A stretch of 44,691 nucleotides of DNA from contig JAQBOK010000010.1 of NCBI GenBank assembly GCA_028288085.1, positions 1 to 44,691 on the forward strand. The letters are read 5' to 3'. A model generated the notes under the pieces. The model ran no database searches, was not told where the DNA came from, and was given only the letters and a program-made list of their open reading frames with translations. The first letter of the stretch is position 1. Each line of letters begins with the position of its first letter. This DNA is from Mucilaginibacter sp. (GTDB lineage Bacteria > Bacteroidota > Bacteroidia > Sphingobacteriales > Sphingobacteriaceae). Shown piece by piece: positions 1-7,875 of the stretch. The translations under genes were made by a program, and so were the position numbers.

Positions 1-83
1 TAACTGTTGTACTGTTCTGTATCGTTTTTTGATTGATACAGTTTGATATAGCGTGATACAGTTCGACAAGGAAAGATGCGTTT

Positions 84-221
84 CAACCAGCGCCGTAGGT
101 GCTAAATGTTGGTAGAGAATTCATTTATTAAACCTTTTTAGCGTGCCATCGGTACGCAACATCGGCAAGTTTCGTACCTACGGCACGGCCTTTCTACACC
201 CTTGTTTTTCTACCAACATTT
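84..221. repeat. REP/MITE-like palindromic repeat
   Basis: A 13-bp perfect inverted repeat (AAATGTTGGTAGA at 104-116, its complement at 209-221) encloses a second imperfect palindrome in which 143-160 pairs with 169-186 around a short loop. A related arm CGCCGTAGGTGC lies at 91-102. The CCGTAGGTAC-type core resembles dispersed palindromic elements I remember from environmental Bacteroidota genomes. No transposase lies next to it. The element sits upstream of purH and covers no convincing ORF. Assignment to a named family is inference. Confidence 0.6.
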
Positions 222-258
222 GACCCCCATGGGGTTACTCTTAACTTAATAACATTGC

Positions 259-340
259 TGAGGGTGTCATACTGACGCACTCGAAGCATAGTGGGTAATG
301 GCTCTAACGCACCGCTCTTCGGGTGCCTCAGATGACACCA
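259..340. repeat. Degenerate intergenic palindromic repeat
   Basis: GGTGTCAT (263-270) is perfectly inverted at 332-339 (ATGACACC), and an inner GCACC/GGTGC hairpin lies at 309-326. The left part (GTCATACTGACGCACTCGAA) looks like a mutated copy of the dispersed 'GTCATcCTGAGCgcAGTCGAAg' type repeat common in Bacteroidota. It separates the first repeat from the purH promoter. Confidence 0.5.
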
Positions 341-434
341 ACCTAAAAAAGATGCAAAAAACATCCTTGGCATGTGCACCGCACACTAACAAAAAAAACT
401 GACACTCAACGGTTAATCTCTAATCTCAAATTAC

Positions 435-442
435 TACCTTTG
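435..442 (+). promoter_or_regulatory. purH -7 promoter element
   Basis: TACCTTTG fits the Bacteroidota -7 consensus TAnnTTTG. It lies 22 bp before the preferred ATG at 465, giving a very short leader. No convincing -33 TTTG is visible at the usual spacing, so the call rests on the -7 box alone. Confidence 0.5.
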
Positions 443-464
443 CGGCTCAAAAAAACGTTTGTCA

Positions 465-1991
465 ATGAGCCAGTCTGTTCAAATAAAGAATGCTTTAATT
501 TCAGTTTATTACAAGGATAATTTGGAGCCTATTATCCACGAGTTGAGTCGCTTAGGAGTAAAGTTGTATTCGACCGGCGGAACGGAAACTTTTATCCGCA
601 GCTTAGGTGCTGATGTGATAGCTGTTGAAGATCTGACATCGTATCCTTCTATTTTGGGCGGTCGTGTAAAAACATTGCATCCAAAGGTTTTCGGCGGAAT
701 TTTAGCCCGCAGGAATTTTGAAAGCGACGAGCAGCAACTGCAGCAATACGATATACCGGAAATTGACCTGGTAATTGTAGACCTGTACCCTTTTGAGGAA
801 ACTGTAAAATCTGGAGCCGGGCAGGATGATGTGATTGAGAAGATAGATATTGGCGGTATATCCCTTATCCGCGCCGCGGCTAAAAACTTTAAGGATGTAG
901 TGATAGTGGCTTCAAAGGATGATTATATTGGCTTAGCCGACATGCTGAAAGCGCAAAGCGGAGCAACCGATATTGACCAGCGCCGTTTATTCGCTCAAAA
1001 AGCATTCAATATTACTTCGGATTACGATACCGCAATATTTGACTATTTTAACCAGGATGAGCAATTGCCTGTGTTTAAACAAAGTATACAAAAAAGCCAG
1101 GTACTGCGTTATGGCGAAAACCCGCATCAGCAGGGTGTATTTTATGGCAACCTGGATGCCATGTTCAATAAACTGCATGGTAAAGAACTATCCTACAATA
1201 ACCTGGTTGATGTAGATGCCGCTGTAGCTCTTATTGATGAGTTTACCGAGCCTACCATTGCTATATTAAAGCATACCAATGCCTGCGGTATAGCCAGCAG
1301 GAGTTTTATGATTGAGGCATGGAAAGATGCCCTGGCCTGCGATCCTGTATCTGCCTTTGGCGGGGTAATTATTGCCAATGATGAGATAGACGCGGAAACC
1401 GCGACAGAGATCAATAAGATATTTTTTGAGGTGCTTATTGCCCCTGCTTATACCGACGATGCGATAAGGGTATTGAAGGAAAAAAAGAACAGGATCATAC
1501 TAATCCGCCAGAATGTTGAATTGCCTATTAAGCAATTTAAAACTTTGCTGAACGGCGTAATAGAGCAGGACAAGGATTTAGTGATAGAAGGGCCTGACCA
1601 AATGCGCACTGTTACCAATGCCCAGCCAACCGAACAGGAATTAAAAGACCTGTACTTTGCCAATAAAGTAGTTAAACATACCAAATCAAATACCATTGTA
1701 TTTGCCAAAAACAGTCAGTTAATGGCAAGCGGCGTGGGCCAAACGTCAAGAGTTGACTCTCTGAAACAGGCAGTTATTAAAGCTGATGGCTTTGGTTTTG
1801 ATCTGAACGGGGCAGTTATGGCGTCTGACGCGTTCTTCCCGTTCTCGGATTGTATGGAGCTTGCTGCTGAGGCAGGGATCACCGCGGTACTGCAGCCAGG
1901 CGGCTCAATTAAAGATCAGGACTCCATAAACATGGCCAATGAAAAAGGTATTTCAATGGTAATGACGGGCGTACGTCATTTTAAACATTAA
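465..1991 (+). CDS. purH: Bifunctional IMP biosynthesis protein PurH
   Basis: Bifunctional phosphoribosylaminoimidazolecarboxamide formyltransferase / IMP cyclohydrolase, catalysing the last two steps of de novo purine synthesis (AICAR to FAICAR to IMP) in the cytosol. The N-terminal MGS-like cyclohydrolase domain shows the STGGT and GGRVKTLHPK motifs in the first ~75 residues. The C-terminal AICAR transformylase domain contains the ILKHTNACG motif with the catalytic Lys-His pair. The length of about 508 residues is normal. The ORF can be opened at TTG 459, but ATG 465 (MSQSVQ) gives the usual family start. It precedes mreB with a 135-bp gap, an order I know from related genomes. No key residue is missing. 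Confidence 0.97.
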   Translation: MSQSVQIKNALISVYYKDNLEPIIHELSRLGVKLYSTGGTETFIRSLGADVIAVEDLTSYPSILGGRVKTLHPKVFGGILARRNFESDEQQLQQYDIPEIDLVIVDLYPFEETVKSGAGQDDVIEKIDIGGISLIRAAAKNFKDVVIVASKDDYIGLADMLKAQSGATDIDQRRLFAQKAFNITSDYDTAIFDYFNQDEQLPVFKQSIQKSQVLRYGENPHQQGVFYGNLDAMFNKLHGKELSYNNLVDVDAAVALIDEFTEPTIAILKHTNACGIASRSFMIEAWKDALACDPVSAFGGVIIANDEIDAETATEINKIFFEVLIAPAYTDDAIRVLKEKKNRIILIRQNVELPIKQFKTLLNGVIEQDKDLVIEGPDQMRTVTNAQPTEQELKDLYFANKVVKHTKSNTIVFAKNSQLMASGVGQTSRVDSLKQAVIKADGFGFDLNGAVMASDAFFPFSDCMELAAEAGITAVLQPGGSIKDQDSINMANEKGISMVMTGVRHFKH

Positions 1992-2069
1992 TTAATAAAA
2001 TATCGTACAAAAATTAAATACGGTTTGAACAATATTAATTAGTTTAATTCGCTTTAATTAGGCTAAATT

Positions 2070-2083
2070 CGTGAAAATTCACG
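2070..2083. promoter_or_regulatory. Short palindrome upstream of mreB promoter
   Basis: CGTGAA-AA-TTCACG has perfect 6-bp arms and lies 22 bp upstream of the mreB -7 box, roughly where a -33 region or an operator would be. Its role is unknown, and chance occurrence in AT-rich DNA cannot be excluded. Confidence 0.3.
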
Positions 2084-2105
2084 CCGTATAATTAAATTTA
2101 CAGAC

Positions 2106-2113
2106 TATTTTTG
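2106..2113 (+). promoter_or_regulatory. mreB -7 promoter element
   Basis: TATTTTTG matches TAnnTTTG, 13 bp before the mreB ATG at 2127. No -33 TTTG is seen at 19-21 bp. If used, transcription would start almost at the start codon, which is seen in Bacteroidota but makes this tentative. Confidence 0.4.
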
Positions 2114-2126
2114 AAGTAAACACCAC

Positions 2127-3149
2127 ATGGGTCTATTTAACTTTTTTACACAAGAAATTGCCATTGATTTAGGCACCGCAAATACCCTCATCATACATAA
2201 TGATAAAGTTGTAGTCGACGAACCATCTATAGTGGCGTTTGACCGTACAACCAATAAAGTGATTGCCATTGGGCGGCAGGCTATGCAGATGGAGGGAAAA
2301 ACCCATGAGAATATTCGTACAGTACGACCATTGAAAGATGGAGTAATAGCGGATTTTAACGCTGCTGAGCACATGATACGGGGTATGATAAAAATGATCA
2401 ACAAAGGCAAAGGCTGGTTTTTTCCGTCGCTGCGTATGGTGATCTGTATCCCATCGGGCATTACCGAGGTTGAGAAACGTGCAGTACGTGACTCGGCCGA
2501 GATAGCAGGCGCCAAGGAAGTTTACCTGATACATGAGCCAATGGCTGCTGCCGTGGGTATTGGTATTGATGTGGAAGAACCTATGGGCAACATGATTATT
2601 GATATTGGTGGTGGTACTACCGAGATAGCGGTTATCGCTTTATCAGGTATCGTGTGCGACCAGTCTATCCGCGTAGCGGGAGATAACTTTGATTCAGATA
2701 TTGTACAATACATCCGCAGGCAGCATAACATTATGATTGGTGACCGTACTGCCGAAAAGATAAAGATTGAAGTTGGCGCGGCTTTGCCGGAGCTTGCAGA
2801 CCCGCCTGCTGATTTTGCAGTACAGGGACGTGACCTGATGACCGGTGTGCCAAAACAGATAATGGTATCCTATACCGAAATAGCACATTGCCTGGATAAA
2901 TCGATCTCGAAAATTGAGGAAGCGATATTGAAGGCATTAGAAATTACCCCGCCAGAGTTATCGGCTGATATTTACCAGACCGGTATTTACTTAACCGGTG
3001 GCGGAGCGTTATTACGCGGGTTAGACAAACGTGTTGCTGCCAAAACTAAGCTGCCTGTTCACGTTGCCGAAGATCCATTGCGTGCCGTAGTGCGCGGAAC
3101 CGGAACCGCGCTGAAAAACATTGGTAATTTTAAATTCTTAATGCAATAG
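2127..3149 (+). CDS. mreB: Rod shape-determining protein MreB
   Basis: Bacterial actin homologue that forms membrane-associated filaments steering lateral wall synthesis. The N-terminus GLFNFFTQEIAIDLGTANTL carries the membrane-proximal segment and the phosphate-1 loop (DLGTANT). The connecting and phosphate-2 regions (IDIGGGTTEIAVI) and the adenosine-binding LTGGGALLRG motif are intact. The 340-residue length is typical. It leads the mreBCD-mrdA-rodA elongasome cluster, with its partners directly downstream. A 77-bp gap with a strong hairpin separates it from mreC, which may let MreB be made at a different level from the membrane partners (inference). Confidence 0.97.
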   Translation: MGLFNFFTQEIAIDLGTANTLIIHNDKVVVDEPSIVAFDRTTNKVIAIGRQAMQMEGKTHENIRTVRPLKDGVIADFNAAEHMIRGMIKMINKGKGWFFPSLRMVICIPSGITEVEKRAVRDSAEIAGAKEVYLIHEPMAAAVGIGIDVEEPMGNMIIDIGGGTTEIAVIALSGIVCDQSIRVAGDNFDSDIVQYIRRQHNIMIGDRTAEKIKIEVGAALPELADPPADFAVQGRDLMTGVPKQIMVSYTEIAHCLDKSISKIEEAILKALEITPPELSADIYQTGIYLTGGGALLRGLDKRVAAKTKLPVHVAEDPLRAVVRGTGTALKNIGNFKFLMQ

Positions 3150-3157
3150 TGTTGAAT

Positions 3158-3204
3158 GTTATAAGTTGTAGGTTGTGTGTATAAGTCAACTTACAACTTA
3201 TAAC
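3158..3204 (+). promoter_or_regulatory. Long hairpin between mreB and mreC
   Basis: The arms 3158-3175 and 3187-3204 are complementary over 18 bp with one G-U pair and an 11-nt loop. The 13-mer CAACTTACAACTT of the 3' arm (3187-3199) recurs perfectly at 3208-3220, so the 5' arm could pair with either copy. No T-run follows, so it is not a standard terminator. It could be an RNA-processing or attenuation element, or simply a dispersed 'GTTATAAGTTGTA' type repeat. Confidence 0.6.
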
Positions 3205-3226
3205 GCACAACTTACAACTTTAAGCT

Positions 3227-4060
3227 ATGCGTAACCTCCTGATATTTATCACTAAGTATAACGCATTCTTTTTATTTCTTATTTTCGAAATAAGCTCTCT
3301 TATTATTTACATCAAGTATAACTCTTTTCAGAAGGCTACTTTTATCAGTTCAACCAGCAGGGTTACCGGCAGTTTGTATGGGCAGGTAGATCAGCTTAAA
3401 GATTATCTATCGCTGCGCGAAGTAAATGATAGCCTGGCACGTGAAAATGCCCGCTTGCGTAATCAGCTTAAAGCATCATTTTATGTTGATACCATTGCCA
3501 AACGGCAGGTAACAGATACTATTTATAAGCAGCAATACATGTATATTGAGGCCAAGGTGATTAATAACTCTATTAACCGCAGCAATAATTATATGACTAT
3601 TAACAGGGGCAGCAAGCAGGGTGTTGTAAAAGGCATGGGGGTTATTTGCAGCTCGGGTTTGGTTGGTAAGGTGGTTTTTGTGGGCGATCACTTGTCGGTT
3701 GTACAATCATTGCTGCATAAAGATTCGCGGTTTAGCGCCATGCTGGCTAAAAACCGCGAAATAGGGTATATTGAATGGGGCGATAACCTCGACCCACGCA
3801 AAGGCTTTTTGAGGGATGTATCAAACAACGCGCAGCCTACCATTGGCGAGGCGGTAGTGAGTTCGCAATACTCGCTGTTTCCGGCAGGCATCCCGATAGG
3901 TAAAGTGAGCACCCTGCGTACCAAAAGCGGGGGGTACTCTTTAAATATGGAAATTACGTTTGCTGTTGATTTTAGCAAGCTGCAATATGTAGATGTGATT
4001 GTTAATAAATTTGCTCAGGAGCAGGCGGGACTGGAGGCGCAGCAAAAGAAAGATGAGTAG
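3227..4060 (+). CDS. mreC: Rod shape-determining protein MreC
   Basis: Inner-membrane-anchored periplasmic scaffold of the elongasome; in characterised systems it activates PBP2-RodA. One N-terminal transmembrane segment (about residues 10-30, AFFLFLIFEISSLIIYI) is followed by a coiled-coil stretch (about 55-85, DQLKDYLSLREVNDSLAREN) and the beta-barrel MreC domain containing INRGSKQGVVKGMGV and FPAGIPIGKV. The 277 residues are within the family range. The 3' end overlaps mreD by 8 bp, indicating translational coupling. Confidence 0.93.
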   Translation: MRNLLIFITKYNAFFLFLIFEISSLIIYIKYNSFQKATFISSTSRVTGSLYGQVDQLKDYLSLREVNDSLARENARLRNQLKASFYVDTIAKRQVTDTIYKQQYMYIEAKVINNSINRSNNYMTINRGSKQGVVKGMGVICSSGLVGKVVFVGDHLSVVQSLLHKDSRFSAMLAKNREIGYIEWGDNLDPRKGFLRDVSNNAQPTIGEAVVSSQYSLFPAGIPIGKVSTLRTKSGGYSLNMEITFAVDFSKLQYVDVIVNKFAQEQAGLEAQQKKDE

Positions 4061-4571
4061 AATTATTCTGATTAACCTTGCCAGGTTTATATTACTGGTT
4101 TTTTTGCAGGTGTTTTTATTGAAAAATATTACCCTGTATAATCTTTCAACGCCTTACCTGTACATACTGTTTATACTGTTATTACCTTTCGAGATACCTA
4201 ACGTATTACTGTTTATCCTTGCGTTTATATTGGGCCTCACTATTGATGCTTTTTATGATACTCCCGGTCTGCATGCTGCATCTTGCGTATTGCTTGCCTT
4301 TGTAAGGGTTTTATTTATAAGTATTACGGTACAAAAAGATGGCTTTGATAACGAACCCGAGCCTACCCTTAGCGTAATGGGTTTGCGGTGGTTTTTTACC
4401 TATGCTTTTACGCTTACCATATTCCATCATTTTTTTCTGTTTAACCTTGAAGTTTTTCGTTTCTCTGAAATACCTTACACGATAAGCCGTTTTCTATTGA
4501 GCTCTCTATTTACAGTATTTTTAATGCTGCTTACTGGGTTTTTATTTTACAGAAGGAAAGAACGTAAATGA
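4053..4571 (+). CDS. mreD: Rod shape-determining protein MreD
   Basis: Small multi-spanning inner-membrane partner of MreC. The start at ATG 4053 (MSRIILINLARF) gives 172 residues and overlaps the mreC stop by 8 bp. The upstream-extended frame to 3999 lies inside mreC and would add a charged tail unlike the family. Five or so hydrophobic segments fill the protein, with the typical IDAFYDTPGLHAASC region in the middle. Sequence identity in this family is low, so position in the cluster and hydrophobicity carry the call. It ends in an ATGA overlap with mrdA. Confidence 0.9.
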   Translation: MSRIILINLARFILLVFLQVFLLKNITLYNLSTPYLYILFILLLPFEIPNVLLFILAFILGLTIDAFYDTPGLHAASCVLLAFVRVLFISITVQKDGFDNEPEPTLSVMGLRWFFTYAFTLTIFHHFFLFNLEVFRFSEIPYTISRFLLSSLFTVFLMLLTGFLFYRRKERK

Positions 4572-6574
4572 ATAAGTTTTTTGAGCGGCGTTATGTTATT
4601 GCAGGGATCTTTATAACATTGACTGTTATATTGCTTGCCCGGTTGTTTTACATGCAGATAATTGACGACAGGTATCTTTTATACGCCCAGGATAATGTTT
4701 TACGCAGGGTGTATACCAACCCCGGTCGCGGCCCTATTTTAGATCGGAATAAAAAAGTATTGGTTCAAAATGAACCCTTTTATGATATTATGGTGATACC
4801 CAAACAGGTAAAGCCATTTGATACGCTGGAGTTTTGCAAATTGCTGAGTATTGATAAGGACGGTTTCAGTAAGAGGTTTGAGAAGGCGATAAAGTATTCG
4901 CCCAGTTTAGCGTCGATATTTGAAAAACAGCTTTCGGCCGAAGTGTATGCTGCATTCCAGGAGCGTTTGTCGGAGTTTCCGGGATTTTATTCATCTACCC
5001 GTTACCTGCGCACTTACCCGGATTCGGTAGCGGCACAGTTTTTAGGTTTTATTGGCGAGGTTACCGATAAGGATATGAAGCGATCGGGTAACTACTACCG
5101 TCCTGGTGATTACATAGGCGTTACCGGGGTGGAACGTTCTTATGAGGAGGTGTTGCGTGGTCAGCACGGGGTACAAAACCTGATGTACGATTCGCGCAAC
5201 AGGCCCAAAGGTCATTATGCAGGTGGGGCGTATGATACGGCTGCTGTAGCGGGCGAACGCTTGATATCGTCATTAGATATCCGGATCCAAAGATTGGGCG
5301 AGCAGCTCATGAAAAATAAACTGGGCAGTATAGTTGCCATAGAACCATCAACCGGCGAAATACTGTGCTACGTGAGCAGTCCTACATATGACCCTAATTT
5401 GATGGTAGGCCGGCAGCGGGGTAACAATGCTGCTGAGCTTTATAAAAATCCATACAAGCCATTTTTCATCAGGCCCATACAGGCCAGTTATCCACCAGGG
5501 TCATCTTTTAAGCCATTGAGCGCTCTTATAGCAATGCAGGAGGGTATTATCACACCACAAACTACCTATTACTGCCCGGGATACTACCAGGCGGGTAACC
5601 GCAGGGTGCCGTGTTTTCATGGTGAAGCACATGGAACTGTTAACCTGAGCAGTGCTGTAGCCCTATCATGCAACGGGTATTTTGATATGGTATTTGAAAA
5701 GCTGATGAATTTTTATGGCGCAAAAAATACTTCGTCTACCTTTAACAATTGGAGAGGTAACGTAACCAAATTTGGAATTGGCTCAAGACTTGGGTTGGAT
5801 ATGCCGGGTGAAGGGAAGGGAAATATGCCAACCAGTGCACATTATGATAAGGTTTATCGCCCGGGCAGCTGGCGGTCGAGCACAATTATTTCACTGGCTA
5901 TAGGGCAGGGAGAAGTGCTGGCAACGCCTTTGCAGCTGGCTAATATTGAGTGTACCATTGCCAATCATGGGTTTTATTATAAGCCACATTTGATAAAAGC
6001 AATTGGCGAAAAGGATGTGATAAGGCCCGAGTATAAGGTGAAAAATTATGTGGGAATTGATGGTCAGTATTTTGAACCGGTGATTGACGGTATGCAGGCG
6101 GTGGTTGATCATGGTACAGCAGCGCTATCAAAAATATCTGGTATAGTAATGTGTGGTAAAACCGGTACAGCACAAAATAATCATGGCGAAGATCATTCGG
6201 TGTTTGTAGCGTTCGCACCAAGGGATGACCCTAAAATCGCTATCGCGGTAATAGTAGAGAACTCTGGAGAAGGCTCTAAATGGGCCGCACCGATAGCCAG
6301 CTTTATAGTTGAAAAATATCTGAGAGATAGTATTACCAGCCGTCCATCAGGGATGACCCCTGAACAATTTATCAATGCCAACAGGCTTCCCGACCTGGGT
6401 AACTATGGGCCGAAGGTAAAAGCAAAGCCTATTCCTAAAGATACCCTTAAGGACTTGGGCATAGACAGCAACGATAAAGATAAAAAGGCCTGGACAAAGC
6501 AACCCGCAAAAAGAGCAAAAAGAATACCCGGTAAATTAGTAGCAGCACGGATAGAAAGGAAAGAAAATGAATAA
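4568..6574 (+). CDS. mrdA: Penicillin-binding protein 2, elongation transpeptidase
   Basis: Class B PBP that cross-links peptidoglycan during lateral growth together with RodA. One N-terminal signal anchor (about residues 10-28) and a pedestal/dimerisation domain precede the transpeptidase domain. The catalytic triad of motifs is complete: SxxK as S312-S-F-K315 (PPGSSFKPL), SxN in ALSCNGYF and KTG at about 531-533 (CGKTGTAQ). The 668 residues include a Lys-rich C-terminal tail of about 60 residues after the last transpeptidase segment. It overlaps mreD by 4 bp and rodA by 8 bp, so all three are probably translated in tandem. Confidence 0.95.
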   Translation: MNKFFERRYVIAGIFITLTVILLARLFYMQIIDDRYLLYAQDNVLRRVYTNPGRGPILDRNKKVLVQNEPFYDIMVIPKQVKPFDTLEFCKLLSIDKDGFSKRFEKAIKYSPSLASIFEKQLSAEVYAAFQERLSEFPGFYSSTRYLRTYPDSVAAQFLGFIGEVTDKDMKRSGNYYRPGDYIGVTGVERSYEEVLRGQHGVQNLMYDSRNRPKGHYAGGAYDTAAVAGERLISSLDIRIQRLGEQLMKNKLGSIVAIEPSTGEILCYVSSPTYDPNLMVGRQRGNNAAELYKNPYKPFFIRPIQASYPPGSSFKPLSALIAMQEGIITPQTTYYCPGYYQAGNRRVPCFHGEAHGTVNLSSAVALSCNGYFDMVFEKLMNFYGAKNTSSTFNNWRGNVTKFGIGSRLGLDMPGEGKGNMPTSAHYDKVYRPGSWRSSTIISLAIGQGEVLATPLQLANIECTIANHGFYYKPHLIKAIGEKDVIRPEYKVKNYVGIDGQYFEPVIDGMQAVVDHGTAALSKISGIVMCGKTGTAQNNHGEDHSVFVAFAPRDDPKIAIAVIVENSGEGSKWAAPIASFIVEKYLRDSITSRPSGMTPEQFINANRLPDLGNYGPKVKAKPIPKDTLKDLGIDSNDKDKKAWTKQPAKRAKRIPGKLVAARIERKENE

Positions 6575-7838
6575 TCAGCGCAGTTTCTTTTTTAATGTGG
6601 ATTGGGTGATGGTATTTATTTACCTGGCGCTATGTACCATTGGCTGGTTAAATATTCATTCGGCTGTTTATGATGAAAAGCATCCCTATTTTATGGACCT
6701 GGATACCAATTATGGTAAGCAGTTTGTTTACATCATCATCGGTATAATAACAGGGATAGTTATCCTTTTACTCGAAAACAGGTTTTTTAGCACATTGGCA
6801 CCTGTATTTTATGGTATAACCACCTTGTTGCTCATACTGGTATTGATTGACGGGCGCAATGTGGGCGGTAACCAGGCCTGGATATCGCTTGGCGGAGGAT
6901 TTAGGTTGCAGCCATCAGAGTTTGCAAAATTTGCTACCTGTTTGTTGCTCGCCCGTTATTTGAGTGGTACTAATGTGCGCGTGTCCGAGCCGAGGCCTTT
7001 TTTAATTGCCGCGGCTATCATTGTGTTTCCCATGTTCCTCATTATGCTGCAACCGGATGCAGGCTCAACACTTGTTTTTAGCTGTTTGATATTTGTTTTA
7101 TACCGCGAAGGTGCTTCACCTTATTTTTTAATACTCGAGGGCCTGTTTATCACACTTTTTGTATTGACTTTAAAGCTCAATAATTTAACATACATAGTAG
7201 TCGCCCTTGTCGCCCTTGCGCTTATTATCATTTTTTTATTCCGGCGGAATAAAAAATTGATCCCTATTATCCTTATGGGGCTTGCTATCTGCGTAGCATT
7301 TGTTTTCAGCGTAAAATTTCTTTATACCGATGTTTTAAAGCCCCATCAAAAGGTACGTATTGATATTGTATTAGGGATAACAAAGGACAATAAGGGAAAA
7401 GGCTACAATGTTAACCAATCCAAAATAGCAATAGGATCGGGTAAAATGTGGGGGAGGGGTTACATGCAGGGCACACAAACCAAATATTCGTTTGTGCCTG
7501 AGCAAAGTACCGATTTTATTTTTTGTACAGTAGGCGAGGAGTGGGGTTTTGCAGGCGCAGTAGTAGTGCTTGGTTTGTACCTGTTCTTAGTATTGCGTAT
7601 CATCATGATAGCCGAGCGACAGCGATCGCCATTCTCACGCATTTATGCCTATGGTGTGGCTTCGGTAGTGTTTTTTCACGTGGTGATCAATATCGGTATG
7701 ACCATTGGGGTGGTGCCATCTATTGGCATTCCATTGCCACTCATCAGTTATGGCGGTTCATCCCTGCTTAGTTTCACCATTATGCTGTTTGTGCTCATCA
7801 AGCTCGACTCAAACCGTATGGGGATGATCTATGCATAA
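6567..7838 (+). CDS. rodA: Rod shape-determining SEDS glycosyltransferase RodA
   Basis: SEDS-family peptidoglycan polymerase working with PBP2. About ten transmembrane helices are visible. Family motifs include the GWLNIHSA start, QPSEFAKFATCLLLARYL in the middle, the conserved GWGRGYMQGTQTK-like loop (here KMWGRGYMQGTQTK), PEQSTDFIFCTVGEEWGF and the C-terminal GIPLPLISYGGSS. The 423-residue length is normal for Bacteroidota. It is the last gene of the elongasome cluster, and the next gene faces it at 37 bp. Confidence 0.95.
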   Translation: MNNQRSFFFNVDWVMVFIYLALCTIGWLNIHSAVYDEKHPYFMDLDTNYGKQFVYIIIGIITGIVILLLENRFFSTLAPVFYGITTLLLILVLIDGRNVGGNQAWISLGGGFRLQPSEFAKFATCLLLARYLSGTNVRVSEPRPFLIAAAIIVFPMFLIMLQPDAGSTLVFSCLIFVLYREGASPYFLILEGLFITLFVLTLKLNNLTYIVVALVALALIIIFLFRRNKKLIPIILMGLAICVAFVFSVKFLYTDVLKPHQKVRIDIVLGITKDNKGKGYNVNQSKIAIGSGKMWGRGYMQGTQTKYSFVPEQSTDFIFCTVGEEWGFAGAVVVLGLYLFLVLRIIMIAERQRSPFSRIYAYGVASVVFFHVVINIGMTIGVVPSIGIPLPLISYGGSSLLSFTIMLFVLIKLDSNRMGMIYA

Positions 7839-7875
7839 GGTTTAGGAAGTTATAGCTTCCTGGTGCAACAGCCGT

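Noticed and set aside
1..63. TGATACAGTT direct repeats (34-43 and 54-63) with a CTGTATC/GATACAG inverted pair (17-41) as an iteron or origin signal
   Set aside because: Only two perfect copies at the edge of the window, no replication gene nearby; may be part of a feature beginning outside the window.
194..379. Minus-strand frame of 61 codons in the upstream non-coding region
   Set aside because: It covers the two palindromic repeats, has no recognisable protein features, and its sequence is explained by the repeats.
7844..7861. AGGAAG/CTTCCT hairpin between rodA and the convergent acidic protein gene
   Set aside because: Only 6 bp with no T-run; not enough to call a terminator.
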